In this document: positions 7,662 to 14,795 of the stretch, one piece after another | Numbering within the stretch: the first letter of the stretch is position 1 | How the letters are laid out: every line of letters begins with the position of its first letter | DNA from: an uncultured Chloroflexota bacterium | GTDB lineage: Bacteria; Chloroflexota; Dehalococcoidia; Lucifugimonadales; CAJWER01 | Reading direction: 5' to 3' | NCBI GenBank assembly: GCA_913030785.1 | Contig: CAJWER010000038.1 | Location: 1 to 16,945, forward strand | DNA: 16,945 nucleotides | Position numbers and translations under genes: made by a program | The notes under the pieces: generated by a model | The model's database searches: none | Told to the model about the DNA's origin: nothing | The model's input: the letters and a program-made list of their open reading frames with translations, nothing else

Positions 7662-8368
7662 GCCAGGTACTTGGGCAACCCGTACTCTTCCATCTTGTCC
7701 TGAGTAGTCTTGATGTCGTACTCCACCCGGAAGTGGACCACAGTGCCATCATCGGAATCGTACACGGCGTAGCTCGCCCTGGGATCGCCGTCTCGTGGCT
7801 GACCAACACCCCCGGGATTGACGATGATTCGCTCGTTACCAAGTGGGACCGGGTCGTCCAGCCGAAATTCGAGAAACTTTGGGCCGTCCTGCCCCGTTAC
7901 GCACAGAAACGGGACATGCGAGTGGCCAACCAAACATCTCGGGGTGGTGAAGTGCTGGAAGCTGACGGCGGCAACGGGGACCGAAACGACATACTCCCAC
8001 ACAGGATCCCTTGGGCTACCGTGGACCATCGTAAAATCCTCGACCTCGATCCTGAGCGGCAGACTCGCCAACCAGTCCGCGTCTTCGGTGGATATCTGTT
8101 CGGCTGTCCACCGGGCTGCTGCAGCGGCGTAGTCGTTGAAAGACTCCAGGCTTAGGCGACCAAAGGCCGCCAGGTCGTGGTTGCCGGCAACAGCCCTGAG
8201 CTCGTGGAGGCGCAGCAGCGCAATACACGCTGAGGGGTCGGGGCCGTAACCGACCAGGTCGCCTAGAGACCAGATCTCATCGAATCCGCCACGGTTCTTA
8301 GCGTCCTCAACGACGCTCTCCAAGGCCTCCAGGTTACTGTGGACATCGGAAACGATTAGCGCTCTCAA
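7637..8368 (-). CDS. Calcineurin-like metallophosphoesterase (YfcE/MJ0936-type)
   Basis: This 243-aa enzyme has the fold of small binuclear-metal phosphodiesterases. All metal-binding blocks are present: Asp8 and His10 (SDVHSN), Asp37 (LGDLVGYGPDP), Asn63 and His64 (AGNHD), His116 (VHGSP), and His149 and His151 (VGHSHVPF). The GDxVGYGPDPxxC block with INPGGVGQPRDGDPRASY is typical of the compact bacterial phosphodiesterase subfamily. The start is taken as TTG 8366-8368, which gives the usual MRALIVSDVH entry; an in-frame TGA lies five codons upstream. GAGGG is ten bases before the TTG. It is divergent from tsaE. Substrate is not predictable (phosphodiesters, dinucleotides or phosphomonoesters are all possible). 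Confidence 0.85.
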   Translation of the reverse strand: MRALIVSDVHSNLEALESVVEDAKNRGGFDEIWSLGDLVGYGPDPSACIALLRLHELRAVAGNHDLAAFGRLSLESFNDYAAAAARWTAEQISTEDADWLASLPLRIEVEDFTMVHGSPRDPVWEYVVSVPVAAVSFQHFTTPRCLVGHSHVPFLCVTGQDGPKFLEFRLDDPVPLGNERIIVNPGGVGQPRDGDPRASYAVYDSDDGTVVHFRVEYDIKTTQDKMEEYGLPKYLADRLSEGR

Positions 8369-8391
8369 ATTATCTAGCCCTCATGTTGACC

Positions 8392-8397
8392 TATAAT
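8392..8397 (+). promoter_or_regulatory. Possible -10 box for tsaE
   Basis: A perfect TATAAT occurs in the short AT-rich gap between the divergent metallophosphoesterase and tsaE, 41 bases before the GTG. No -35 hexamer is recognisable at 16-18 bases, so it is only a candidate. The overlapping minus-strand TATTAT could serve the phosphoesterase. Confidence 0.3.
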
Positions 8398-8438
8398 ACA
8401 CTGGCGCCTGCCAAAGTTTACACGAAGGGTAAGCCGTC

Positions 8439-8984
8439 GTGGCTGGCCGCCCTCCGGAGCATGAGACCTTGACGACTCAGCTTACGATCATTACGTCCGG
8501 CGCCGACGAGACCCGCCGTGTTGGCGCGGCAATGGGACGCGCCGCGCAGGCGGGGGACGTGATCCTGCTCCACGGCGAACTGGGCGCAGGTAAGACGACG
8601 CTGACCCAGGGCATACTACGCGGCCTCGGCGGCGACGATTATGCCAGCAGCCCCACATTCGTGCTGATTTCGGAGTACACGGCCAGGCTGACCCTATACC
8701 ATGTGGACCTTTACAGGATTAGCAAACCGGAAGACACCTTTGAGCTAGGACTGGACGAGATATTGGACGGCGATGGGCTGTGCGTCGTGGAGTGGGCGGA
8801 GAGGGCCCTAGACCAGTTCCCAGTCGAGCGCCTGACGGTCGAGTTGCTCCGGACCGGAGATGAGACTCGCAGCCTGGTAATCAAGGCCAGCGAATCCGGC
8901 TACACTCGCTACCTGCAAGAGATCTCTACCATCGGCACGTCCCGGCAAGCATACGGTCAGGCATCTAATGGCGCGGAAAGCTAG
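8439..8984 (+). CDS. tsaE: tRNA threonylcarbamoyladenosine biosynthesis ATPase TsaE
   Basis: TsaE is the ATPase that works with TsaB and TsaD to place threonylcarbamoyl on A37 of ANN-decoding tRNAs. The Walker A motif GELGAGKT is at residues 46-53. SSPTF, the HVDLYR block (Asp90) and the VVEWAE block (Glu118) complete the family pattern. The 181-aa length is slightly long for TsaE (usually about 150). The reason is a non-conserved N-terminal extension from GTG 8439 and a short tail. TTG 8469, which gives LTTQLTIIT and has GGAG nine bases upstream, is an equally credible start. The gene is followed after ten bases by tsaB, with which it must be co-transcribed. Confidence 0.93.
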   Translation: MAGRPPEHETLTTQLTIITSGADETRRVGAAMGRAAQAGDVILLHGELGAGKTTLTQGILRGLGGDDYASSPTFVLISEYTARLTLYHVDLYRISKPEDTFELGLDEILDGDGLCVVEWAERALDQFPVERLTVELLRTGDETRSLVIKASESGYTRYLQEISTIGTSRQAYGQASNGAES

Positions 8985-8994
8985 AGACAGACCT

Positions 8995-9675
8995 ATGGAA
9001 ATCTGCATCGATACGGCTACTCGATACGCCTCCGTGGCACTGTCATCGCAGGGCGAGGTGACGGCCGAGTTTTCCTGGCGGTCGGCTCAGAACCACTCCG
9101 TGGAACTGGTTCCGGCGATGCGGCTCGTGATGGAACAGGCCGGTGTGCAAATAGATGCCATCGAGGCCGTGTTCGTCGTACGCGGGCCGGGTGGTTTCAG
9201 TGCATTACGCGTAGGGATCAGCGTGGCAAAGTCGCTCGCCGTGGGTCGCGGCATCCCGCTGGTTGGCGTCGGCACGCTTGAAGTGGAGGCTAGTCCGTAC
9301 CTGGGTCTTGGACTACCAGTGTGTGCGGCGGTAGGCGCGAGCCGGTCAACGGTTTACGCCGCCACCTTTGACGGAGGTCTAGTGGAAGCCACCGCAAGCA
9401 ATCTCCGGGTCGAGAGCCACGAGGAGCTAGCATCGTCTGTGGATCAACCGACGCTGTTTTGCGGCGAAGCCGTCGAAGGACTGGCGGATATGTTGAAGAA
9501 GAGTCTCGGTGATGCCGCAGTCATCGCCAATAGCCCGTCTCCGACCAGGAGACCGGCGGTGGTGGCCCAACTTGGCTACTCCGAGTTGGAGGCCACCGGG
9601 GGCGAAGACCCTGCCTTCCTCCAACCTCAATACATGCGTTCAGCCCAAATCAACTCCGCCAAACGAAGGAAGTGA
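8995..9675 (+). CDS. tsaB: tRNA threonylcarbamoyladenosine biosynthesis protein TsaB
   Basis: TsaB is a non-catalytic ASKHA-fold partner of TsaD in tRNA t6A synthesis. The N-terminus MEICIDTATRYASVAL matches the family opening. The NHSVELVPAM stretch and RGPGGFSALRVGISVAKSLA correspond to the conserved H-S and GPGSFTGLR blocks. I choose ATG 8995 because it aligns with this opening; ATG 8968 would add nine charged residues and overlap tsaE by 17 bases. The length from 8995 is 226 residues, normal for TsaB. rimI and tsaD, which often follow in other bacteria, are not here; ndk comes after a 129-base gap. Confidence 0.93.
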   Translation: MEICIDTATRYASVALSSQGEVTAEFSWRSAQNHSVELVPAMRLVMEQAGVQIDAIEAVFVVRGPGGFSALRVGISVAKSLAVGRGIPLVGVGTLEVEASPYLGLGLPVCAAVGASRSTVYAATFDGGLVEATASNLRVESHEELASSVDQPTLFCGEAVEGLADMLKKSLGDAAVIANSPSPTRRPAVVAQLGYSELEATGGEDPAFLQPQYMRSAQINSAKRRK

Positions 9676-9804
9676 AAGCCCCAACGCTCATTTTTTCGCG
9701 TCGATGAGATCAGGCGAGCGTTACATGGGCCTGAGGGGACACCGCCTGTCAACGATTCTATAGCTTGGCCAGAAATAGTACACAACAATGGAGGCACGAA
9801 AGCA

Positions 9805-10257
9805 TTGCAGAAGACACTAGTACTGCTGAAACCCGATGCAGTCCAAAGGGGACTCGTCGGTGAACTCGTATCGCGGCTGGAGCGTAAAGGGCTGAAACTT
9901 GTGGGGATGAAGCTGGTCAGAATGGACGACGCCCTTGCCCGCCAACACTACGCCGAGCACGTCGACAAGCCCTTCTTCAAGGGGCTGGCGGAGTTCATCA
10001 CATCGGGACCGCTGGTGGCTATGGCGATCGAAGGCGAAGACGCGATATGCATGGTGCGTACGCTAATGGGCGAGACCAACCCCGCCAACGCGGCGCCGGG
10101 CACCGTCAGGGGCGACTACGCCGTGTCCATCGGACTGAACCTGGTGCACGGTTCCGACTCGCCTGAGTCGGCCCAACGCGAGCTTGCGCTTTTCTTCAAG
10201 GAAGACGAGATTCTGGAGTACGATCGCGCTACCGACCCCTGGATCATTGAATCCTGA
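9805..10257 (+). CDS. ndk: Nucleoside diphosphate kinase
   Basis: This 150-aa enzyme transfers the gamma phosphate between nucleoside triphosphates and diphosphates through a phospho-histidine. Conserved parts are KTLVLLKPDAVQRG, the Kpn-loop-like VHVDKPFFKGL region (here AEHVDKPFFKGL), MGETNPANAAPGTVRGDYA, and the active-site His115 in NLVHGSDSPE. The start is TTG 9805, required to begin the first strand; GGAGG lies ten bases upstream. The C-terminal codons overlap the convergent rsfS gene by 14 bases. No clear promoter was found in the 129-base gap upstream, which contains only an uncompelling GGGACA-17-TATAGC pair. Confidence 0.96.
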   Translation: MQKTLVLLKPDAVQRGLVGELVSRLERKGLKLVGMKLVRMDDALARQHYAEHVDKPFFKGLAEFITSGPLVAMAIEGEDAICMVRTLMGETNPANAAPGTVRGDYAVSIGLNLVHGSDSPESAQRELALFFKEDEILEYDRATDPWIIES

Positions 10258-10609
10258 CGGTCTCGGTGGCCTGAGACCAGGCCTCTTCGAGGTGGTAGAA
10301 CTCCCGTCTATCGGGAGTGAAAATATGGACAATCACGTCGAGGAAATCCAGCAGCATCCAGCCACCTCCCGGGGTTCCCTCCCGGTGGTGGCGCTGGACA
10401 CCGGCAAGCCTCAGGGCATCTTCCACGTCGTCGGCGAGGGCACTCATCTGCCGCGCCGACTCTGCGGTCATAATTACAAAGTAATCCGCGAAATCGCTGA
10501 CCCCGCGCAGGTCTAGCATGACGATGTCCGAGGCAAGCTTGTCTGAACCCACGTCAACGACGACGCGTGCTATGTCCGCAGAAGACAGCATTTTAGTATC
10601 CGTTCCCAT
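10244..10609 (-). CDS. rsfS: Ribosomal silencing factor RsfS (Iojap/DUF143)
   Basis: RsfS binds ribosomal protein uL14 and blocks joining of the subunits when nutrients are low. Family signatures present are SDIVMLDLRGVSDFADYFVI, ARQMSALADDVEDAL, GWMLLDFLDVIVHIFTPDRREFY and the ending LEEAW. From ATG 10607-10609 it is 121 residues, the usual size. A longer frame from TTG 10636 adds nine residues, MGGATYNFA, that include the promoter sequence itself, so the ATG is preferred. No Shine-Dalgarno precedes the ATG; instead a -10 box lies six bases upstream, which suggests a leaderless message. The 3' end overlaps ndk by 14 bases on the opposite strand. Confidence 0.93.
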   Translation of the reverse strand: MGTDTKMLSSADIARVVVDVGSDKLASDIVMLDLRGVSDFADYFVIMTAESARQMSALADDVEDALRLAGVQRHHREGTPGGGWMLLDFLDVIVHIFTPDRREFYHLEEAWSQATETVRIQ

Positions 10610-10615
10610 GGCAAA

Positions 10616-10644
10616 ATTATATGTCGCGCCGCCCAAGCGGTCAA
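10616..10644 (-). promoter_or_regulatory. Near-consensus sigma-70-type promoter for rsfS, probably leaderless
   Basis: On the minus strand TTGACC (10639-10644) and TATAAT (10616-10621) are exactly 17 bases apart. The ATG of rsfS begins six bases after TATAAT, where transcription would start. The match to consensus is 11 of 12 bases. Confidence 0.7.
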
Positions 10645-10828
10645 CGTGGGACGGCGCCCCTGCGCGCCCCCGTAATCACTCAACCGTGGGCACCGAGACA
10701 TCATAGCCACCGGGGAACCAGCCGCCCATGCGTGGGATAGACGCAGTGTACTCCCTCCACCGCCGATAGGGCTGTATACCAGTGGCATCCCAGGCGCATG
10801 TCAGTTCTCATACCTTGCCTTAGTGAAT
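10645..10828. other. Intergenic stretch between rsfS and the monooxygenase gene
   Basis: This holds the divergent upstream regions of the two genes. No RNA gene, hairpin terminator or repeat was seen. A minus-strand frame at 10676-10807 reads 43 codons with a protein-like composition (RRWREYTASIPRMGG), but has no ATG near its beginning and no ribosome site. Confidence 0.5.
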
Positions 10829-10857
10829 TTGTAGCCCCCGAGTCGCCGTGCTAGAAT
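10829..10857 (+). promoter_or_regulatory. Promoter for the monooxygenase-creatininase unit
   Basis: TTGTAG (10829-10834) and TAGAAT (10852-10857) are 17 bases apart. Transcription would start near 10864, giving a leader of about 33 bases to ATG 10897. The sequence AGAGGT just before that ATG is a fitting ribosome site. This also argues against TTG 10870 as the start. Confidence 0.5.
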
Positions 10858-10896
10858 CCCCGTTGACTCTTGAAAATCCCCGGCCGAGAGGTCACG

Positions 10897-12063
10897 ATGG
10901 CACTACCAGCGCATTTGAAATTCGGAATATTTCTGGGCCCGTTCCACGCTCTCGGTGAGAATCCAACTCTCGCCCTCCAGCGCGACCTGGAACTGGTCGA
11001 GTGGATCGACCACCTGGGGTTCGACGAAGCGTGGATAGGCGAGCACCACAGCGCCGGGTGGGAGACCATCGCCTCGCCGGAGCTGTTCATCGCTGCGGTG
11101 GCCGAGCGGACCCGGCATATCAAGCTTGGCACAGGCGTCCTGAGCCTTCCGTACCATCACCCCCTCATGGCCGCAGATCGCATGGTGTTGCTCGATCACC
11201 TGACCAGGGGACGCATCATGATGGGAGTCGGCCCCGGCGCACTCGTGTCCGATGCGTACATGATGGGCATCGACCCGCCCACCCAGAGACCTCGCACCGA
11301 GGAGGCGCTGGGCGTCATCATGCGACTGCTCACGGAGGATGAGCCGATCACCCATCAGTCGGACTGGTTTACCCTCAAGGAAGCGCAGCTGAACCTGCGG
11401 CCCTACACACAGCCTCACTTTCCAATTGCCGTCGCTGCTTCCCAGTCCCCATCCGGGATGGTGCTGGCGGGCAAATTCGGCACGGGCGTGCTTTCTGTGA
11501 GCGCCCTGCGAGGCGGTGCTGTCGTCCACAAACTTGACCAGTTCTGGAAGATCGCGGAGGAGACGGCCGAAAAGCATGGCAATACGGTCCGGCGTGAGGA
11601 ATGGCGTCTGGTTATCCCGGCCCACTTGGCCGATACAAAAAAAGAGGCTCTGGAACAGGCCCGCGAAGGCGCGGCGAAGTACCAGCGCGACTACTTCGAG
11701 GACACGATGGGCTTTCCCGTGGCCTATGACGGCCCTGCGGACAAGATCGTCGATCACATGGTTGACGAGGGCGCGTGGTGCATCGGCACGCCGGACGACC
11801 TGGTAGACACCATCAACAGGCTCAACGAAGACAGCGGCGGTTTCGGCGGCATCCTGATCCAGGCAGCCGAGTGGGCTGCGACACGCGAACAGACGCACCG
11901 GAGTTATGAGCTAATGGCCCGTTACGTTATGCCCCAATTCCAGGGCTCCCTGACGAGCCTTTCCAGGTCTCAGGAATGGGCGTCCGTAAACAGGCATGAT
12001 TTGATGGCGCTGCGCACCAAGTCCCTGGACGCCGCCACAAAGCAGTACGACGGAAAGAAGTAA
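10897..12063 (+). CDS. LLM-class flavin-dependent monooxygenase, LimB-like
   Basis: This 388-aa protein is a bacterial luciferase-like monooxygenase using reduced FMN supplied by a separate reductase. The fold markers are KFGIFLGPFH at the N-terminus, LGFDEAWIGEHHSAGWE (the typical E-H-H block), TRHIKLGTGVLSLPYHHPLMAADR, and the GRIMMGVGPGALVSDAYMMG block. The C-terminal part has CIGTPDDLVDTINRL and GFGGILIQA. The E-H-H-S-x-G-W-E motif and size recall limonene 1,2-monooxygenase and related alkane or terpene oxidisers, but substrate cannot be set from sequence. Start: ATG 10897 (MALPAHLKFG) preceded by AGAGGT. It is four bases before the creatininase gene, so the two are an operon. Such monooxygenases are known to be numerous in SAR202 Chloroflexota. 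Confidence 0.88.
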   Translation: MALPAHLKFGIFLGPFHALGENPTLALQRDLELVEWIDHLGFDEAWIGEHHSAGWETIASPELFIAAVAERTRHIKLGTGVLSLPYHHPLMAADRMVLLDHLTRGRIMMGVGPGALVSDAYMMGIDPPTQRPRTEEALGVIMRLLTEDEPITHQSDWFTLKEAQLNLRPYTQPHFPIAVAASQSPSGMVLAGKFGTGVLSVSALRGGAVVHKLDQFWKIAEETAEKHGNTVRREEWRLVIPAHLADTKKEALEQAREGAAKYQRDYFEDTMGFPVAYDGPADKIVDHMVDEGAWCIGTPDDLVDTINRLNEDSGGFGGILIQAAEWAATREQTHRSYELMARYVMPQFQGSLTSLSRSQEWASVNRHDLMALRTKSLDAATKQYDGKK

Positions 12064-12067
12064 AGTC

Positions 12068-12841
12068 ATGGAGAGCACCCGAGAGGTCCGCCTTGAGAAA
12101 CTTACTCGCCGCGAGTTCCGCCAGGCCCTCGAAGTCGGTAGCTTCAAGGCGGCCATAATCGCGACGGGTAGCATAGAACAGCACCTGGAACACCTGGCGT
12201 TCCCCCAGGACATCGCCTCCAGCACATATGTCGCCGAGAAGGCCGCAGCGCTGCTTTATCCCGACGTGGTGGTAGCCGTACCAATATCCATCGGCATCGC
12301 TGAGCACCACATGCACTTCCCCGGCACGATGTCTGTGAAGCCGGGCAGTTGGCTTGCGGTGGTCTTCGACGCGGTGGAAAGTCTCGTTCGCCACGGCATT
12401 CGCAATGTTCTTATTTTGAACGGACACGGCGGCAACGTCGCGCCTGTCGAGGGAGTCATCCAGCAGTGGCGGCTGCACCTCACATCGACCTTTGGAAACC
12501 CGCTCTCTGCCGAGACATCTGAGAGCATCCATACACACACCGACTATACCGAGGCCCTCCTCGACCGCGATAACCCTGGCCTGGACCTGCGGTTCAACAG
12601 CTACTGGGACCTCATACCAGATGAGCTTGCCAAAGAGGTGCTGGACTCCGGGGAGTACCCCGGCCACGCTGGGGAGTTCGAAACCTCATTCGCTCTGCAC
12701 GCCTTGCCCGATAACGTGCGATGGGACCACGCCGAAGCGTCCGACCCGGACGCTGCCCGCGCCACCGCCGAAAAGGGCCGAGCACTGGCAAATGCAGCTA
12801 TCGAGGGAACGGCCAGCCTGCTCAGGGACATGCTGAAGTAG
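12068..12841 (+). CDS. Creatininase-family amidohydrolase
   Basis: This 257-aa metal-dependent hydrolase of the creatininase family cleaves cyclic or linear amides; relatives include creatinine amidohydrolase, MftE and the FAPy deformylase ArfB. The metal-binding block is GSIEQHLEHLAFPQD with Glu37, His39 and Asp48. His120 is in LNGHGGN, and PGHAGEFETS gives His200 and Glu203. The usual GPHLP of creatininases is LEHLAF here, so the substrate pocket differs. The start ATG 12068 comes four bases after the monooxygenase stop and has no strong ribosome site, which suggests translational coupling. The pair may act on the same compound: oxidation, then amide-bond cleavage. That is inference. No signal peptide. 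Confidence 0.88.
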   Translation: MESTREVRLEKLTRREFRQALEVGSFKAAIIATGSIEQHLEHLAFPQDIASSTYVAEKAAALLYPDVVVAVPISIGIAEHHMHFPGTMSVKPGSWLAVVFDAVESLVRHGIRNVLILNGHGGNVAPVEGVIQQWRLHLTSTFGNPLSAETSESIHTHTDYTEALLDRDNPGLDLRFNSYWDLIPDELAKEVLDSGEYPGHAGEFETSFALHALPDNVRWDHAEASDPDAARATAEKGRALANAAIEGTASLLRDMLK

Positions 12842-12874
12842 GGGCTCACTGGTTCAGGTCACCCGACTGACATC

Positions 12875-14779
12875 TTAGGGGATTATCGGTAGTACGACAT
12901 GTGACGGGCGGGCTGCTTCGGTAAAGACGGTGTTGCTGGCTTTGACCGTGTGAGTGTGCCGACCAAGAGCCTCGCCGGTGTTCGGGTTGATATCAAACTT
13001 TGGGAAGCTGCTGCTAGCTACGTCCACCCGTATGCGATGCCCGACCACAAACTTGTTGCTTGTGGGTGGTAGGTTGATGCGGACTTCGTATGCCGTTCCG
13101 GGCTCCATTAACTCTGCTTTGTTATAACCATCGCGGAAACGACATCGAATGATCGAGTCGGCCAGGTTCAGATGGTAACCCTCGGGGTAGTCATCGCTGG
13201 ATGGGTACACGTCGAGCAACTTGGCAGTGAAGTCAGTGTCGGCCGCCGATGACGATACCCACAGCGTCACCGCCACCCCGCCTGTAATCTCGATGTCCTC
13301 CTCCAGCGGCTCGGTCTCGAAGACAAGCACGTCTGATCTCTCCTCCAACAACGGGTATGGCGGCATGGAGCCGAACCGGTCCGGCTCCTCCTTCTGGTGC
13401 GCACCACCCTCGATCAGCAGGGGCCTAGCTCGATAGCGCGGCGGCCACTGCGCCGGGTCGACGCCACCAGGGACGCGCACTAGCTCTGAGAGCCCGGTCA
13501 CAGACGCGGCGATACTAGGCACCGGATGGTCCGGGTCATGGATGTATGTCGACGGGAACTCGTCTGCGCGCGGCGGTGCGTCTGTAAGCCCGCCACCGGC
13601 GCGCATGTGTAACGTCCTGAGAACCGTCTGCTCCAGGGGCCACTGCCTCTCCGACCGCCATGCGCCGCCGTGTTCCAACCGCCCCTGTTCGTTCCGCCGA
13701 CCGCTCCCTCCACCCATTACAAAAATGCGGACGGGCGAGTCGTCCTCGACACCTGTCTCGATGTCCTTGAGCCAGCGGTCGAACCAGCGAAGCCGGAGTG
13801 AGTTGTACACATGGCTGCCGAACCCGGCCTCTGGACCGAATTCCACGTCGCCAAATCTGGTCGCGCCGTTCCGCATCCCCTGGTGGGTCCATGGTCCCAT
13901 GAGCAATCGCTGTGGAGTGTTGTTCTTGGCAGCCATCGTCGCGTACTGATCCGTCGTCGCAACCGCGAAAGGATCGTACCAGCCGCCAGAAAATACACCT
14001 GGAATATCGGCCGCGCGGGCAAAGTGACGGGCTTGGTCGCAGGTCTCCATGGCCCAGAGATCGTTGTACTCGCCATCGTAGTAGTAGTGGAAGAGCACGT
14101 CTTCCAGATTGGGAACCCTGTACAGGGGCGTCTCACCGGGCCTGAAGGGCATTTCAGAGACCAGACGGCCGATGTCCTCCCATCCCTCAATCACCTCTCG
14201 CAAAGCCGCCGGGTCGTCTCGTATCTCCTGGCTATCATGGGCGTGCATGAACAGCGCGCCGAACATCTGTAGTGACATCGCCCCGCCCTCACGAGACTGG
14301 TGGGAGAAGATGTTCGTCGGAGCGACGTCCACCCATATGGCGGTCAGGTGAGGCGGCCGGTGCAACGACGCCGCTGTCTGAACAATACCGCCGTGGGAGC
14401 TGCCCACCATGCCGATACGACCATCTGACCAATCCTGGGCTGCGATCCACTCTACGGTGTCGTAGCCATCCTGGCCCTCAAGGGGGTTGGCCGTATGGTG
14501 GTACTGGCCGGTGCCCTCGGAGGCGGACCGGCCGCGCTGATCCTGGAGCACCACCGCGTATCCCCTGGGCGCGAAATAGTCCGCGACGGGAGCAACCCAC
14601 AACTCGGGCCAAGTCTTGTCGTAGGACGTGCGACCAAGGATCGTCGGTAGAGGGCCGTCCACGCGCTCGCCGTCGATTGCAGGCCAGTAGATATCAGCCG
14701 CCAGCCGCACGCCGTCGCGCATCGGGACCATCACGTCCTTGGCGACGACTACGCCATGGTCAGGTGACGATGGGCCCAT
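12875..14779 (-). CDS. CocE/NonD-family alpha/beta hydrolase
   Basis: This 634-aa enzyme resembles cocaine esterase and Xaa-Pro dipeptidyl peptidase (S15 plus C-terminal jelly roll). Characteristic blocks are VPMRDGVRLAADIY, the oxyanion Tyr region RTSYDK, LQDQRGRSASEG and GQDGYDTVEWIAAQDWSDGRIGM. The catalytic triad is Ser128 in GSSHGG, Asp269 in SGGWYDPF and His299 in GPWTHQG. A long C-terminal domain from about residue 420 contains DVLVFETEPLEEDIEITG and a VTLWVSSSAADTDFTAKL stretch, both typical of the CocE beta-sandwich. The start ATG 14779 is preceded by AGAGGAG six bases upstream. No signal peptide, so a cytoplasmic acyl or ester hydrolase is expected. It begins 16 bases after the glycosidase-like gene, same strand. 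Confidence 0.9.
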   Translation of the reverse strand: MGPSSPDHGVVVAKDVMVPMRDGVRLAADIYWPAIDGERVDGPLPTILGRTSYDKTWPELWVAPVADYFAPRGYAVVLQDQRGRSASEGTGQYHHTANPLEGQDGYDTVEWIAAQDWSDGRIGMVGSSHGGIVQTAASLHRPPHLTAIWVDVAPTNIFSHQSREGGAMSLQMFGALFMHAHDSQEIRDDPAALREVIEGWEDIGRLVSEMPFRPGETPLYRVPNLEDVLFHYYYDGEYNDLWAMETCDQARHFARAADIPGVFSGGWYDPFAVATTDQYATMAAKNNTPQRLLMGPWTHQGMRNGATRFGDVEFGPEAGFGSHVYNSLRLRWFDRWLKDIETGVEDDSPVRIFVMGGGSGRRNEQGRLEHGGAWRSERQWPLEQTVLRTLHMRAGGGLTDAPPRADEFPSTYIHDPDHPVPSIAASVTGLSELVRVPGGVDPAQWPPRYRARPLLIEGGAHQKEEPDRFGSMPPYPLLEERSDVLVFETEPLEEDIEITGGVAVTLWVSSSAADTDFTAKLLDVYPSSDDYPEGYHLNLADSIIRCRFRDGYNKAELMEPGTAYEVRINLPPTSNKFVVGHRIRVDVASSSFPKFDINPNTGEALGRHTHTVKASNTVFTEAARPSHVVLPIIP

Positions 14780-14785
14780 GCTGTG

Positions 14786-14792
14786 CTCCTCT
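14786..14792 (-). promoter_or_regulatory. Ribosome binding site of the CocE-like gene
   Basis: AGAGGAG lies six bases before ATG 14779 and partly occupies the 16-base gap after the upstream gene, so the two genes are read from one message. Confidence 0.6.
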
Positions 14793-14795
14793 ACT

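Noticed and set aside
9683..9722. Inverted repeat AACGCTC/GAGCGTT after tsaB with a T-run
   Set aside because: The arms are seven bases with a 26-base loop, and the T-run follows the first arm, not the second, so it is not a terminator.
10903..11898. Long minus-strand open frame (331 codons) opposite the monooxygenase gene
   Set aside because: It mirrors a well-conserved plus-strand gene in GC-rich DNA, has no recognisable domain, and its composition is that of an antisense shadow.
11927..12667. Minus-strand open frame (246 codons) opposite the creatininase gene
   Set aside because: It overlaps a gene with clear catalytic motifs and crosses the junction of two genes; no domain is seen.
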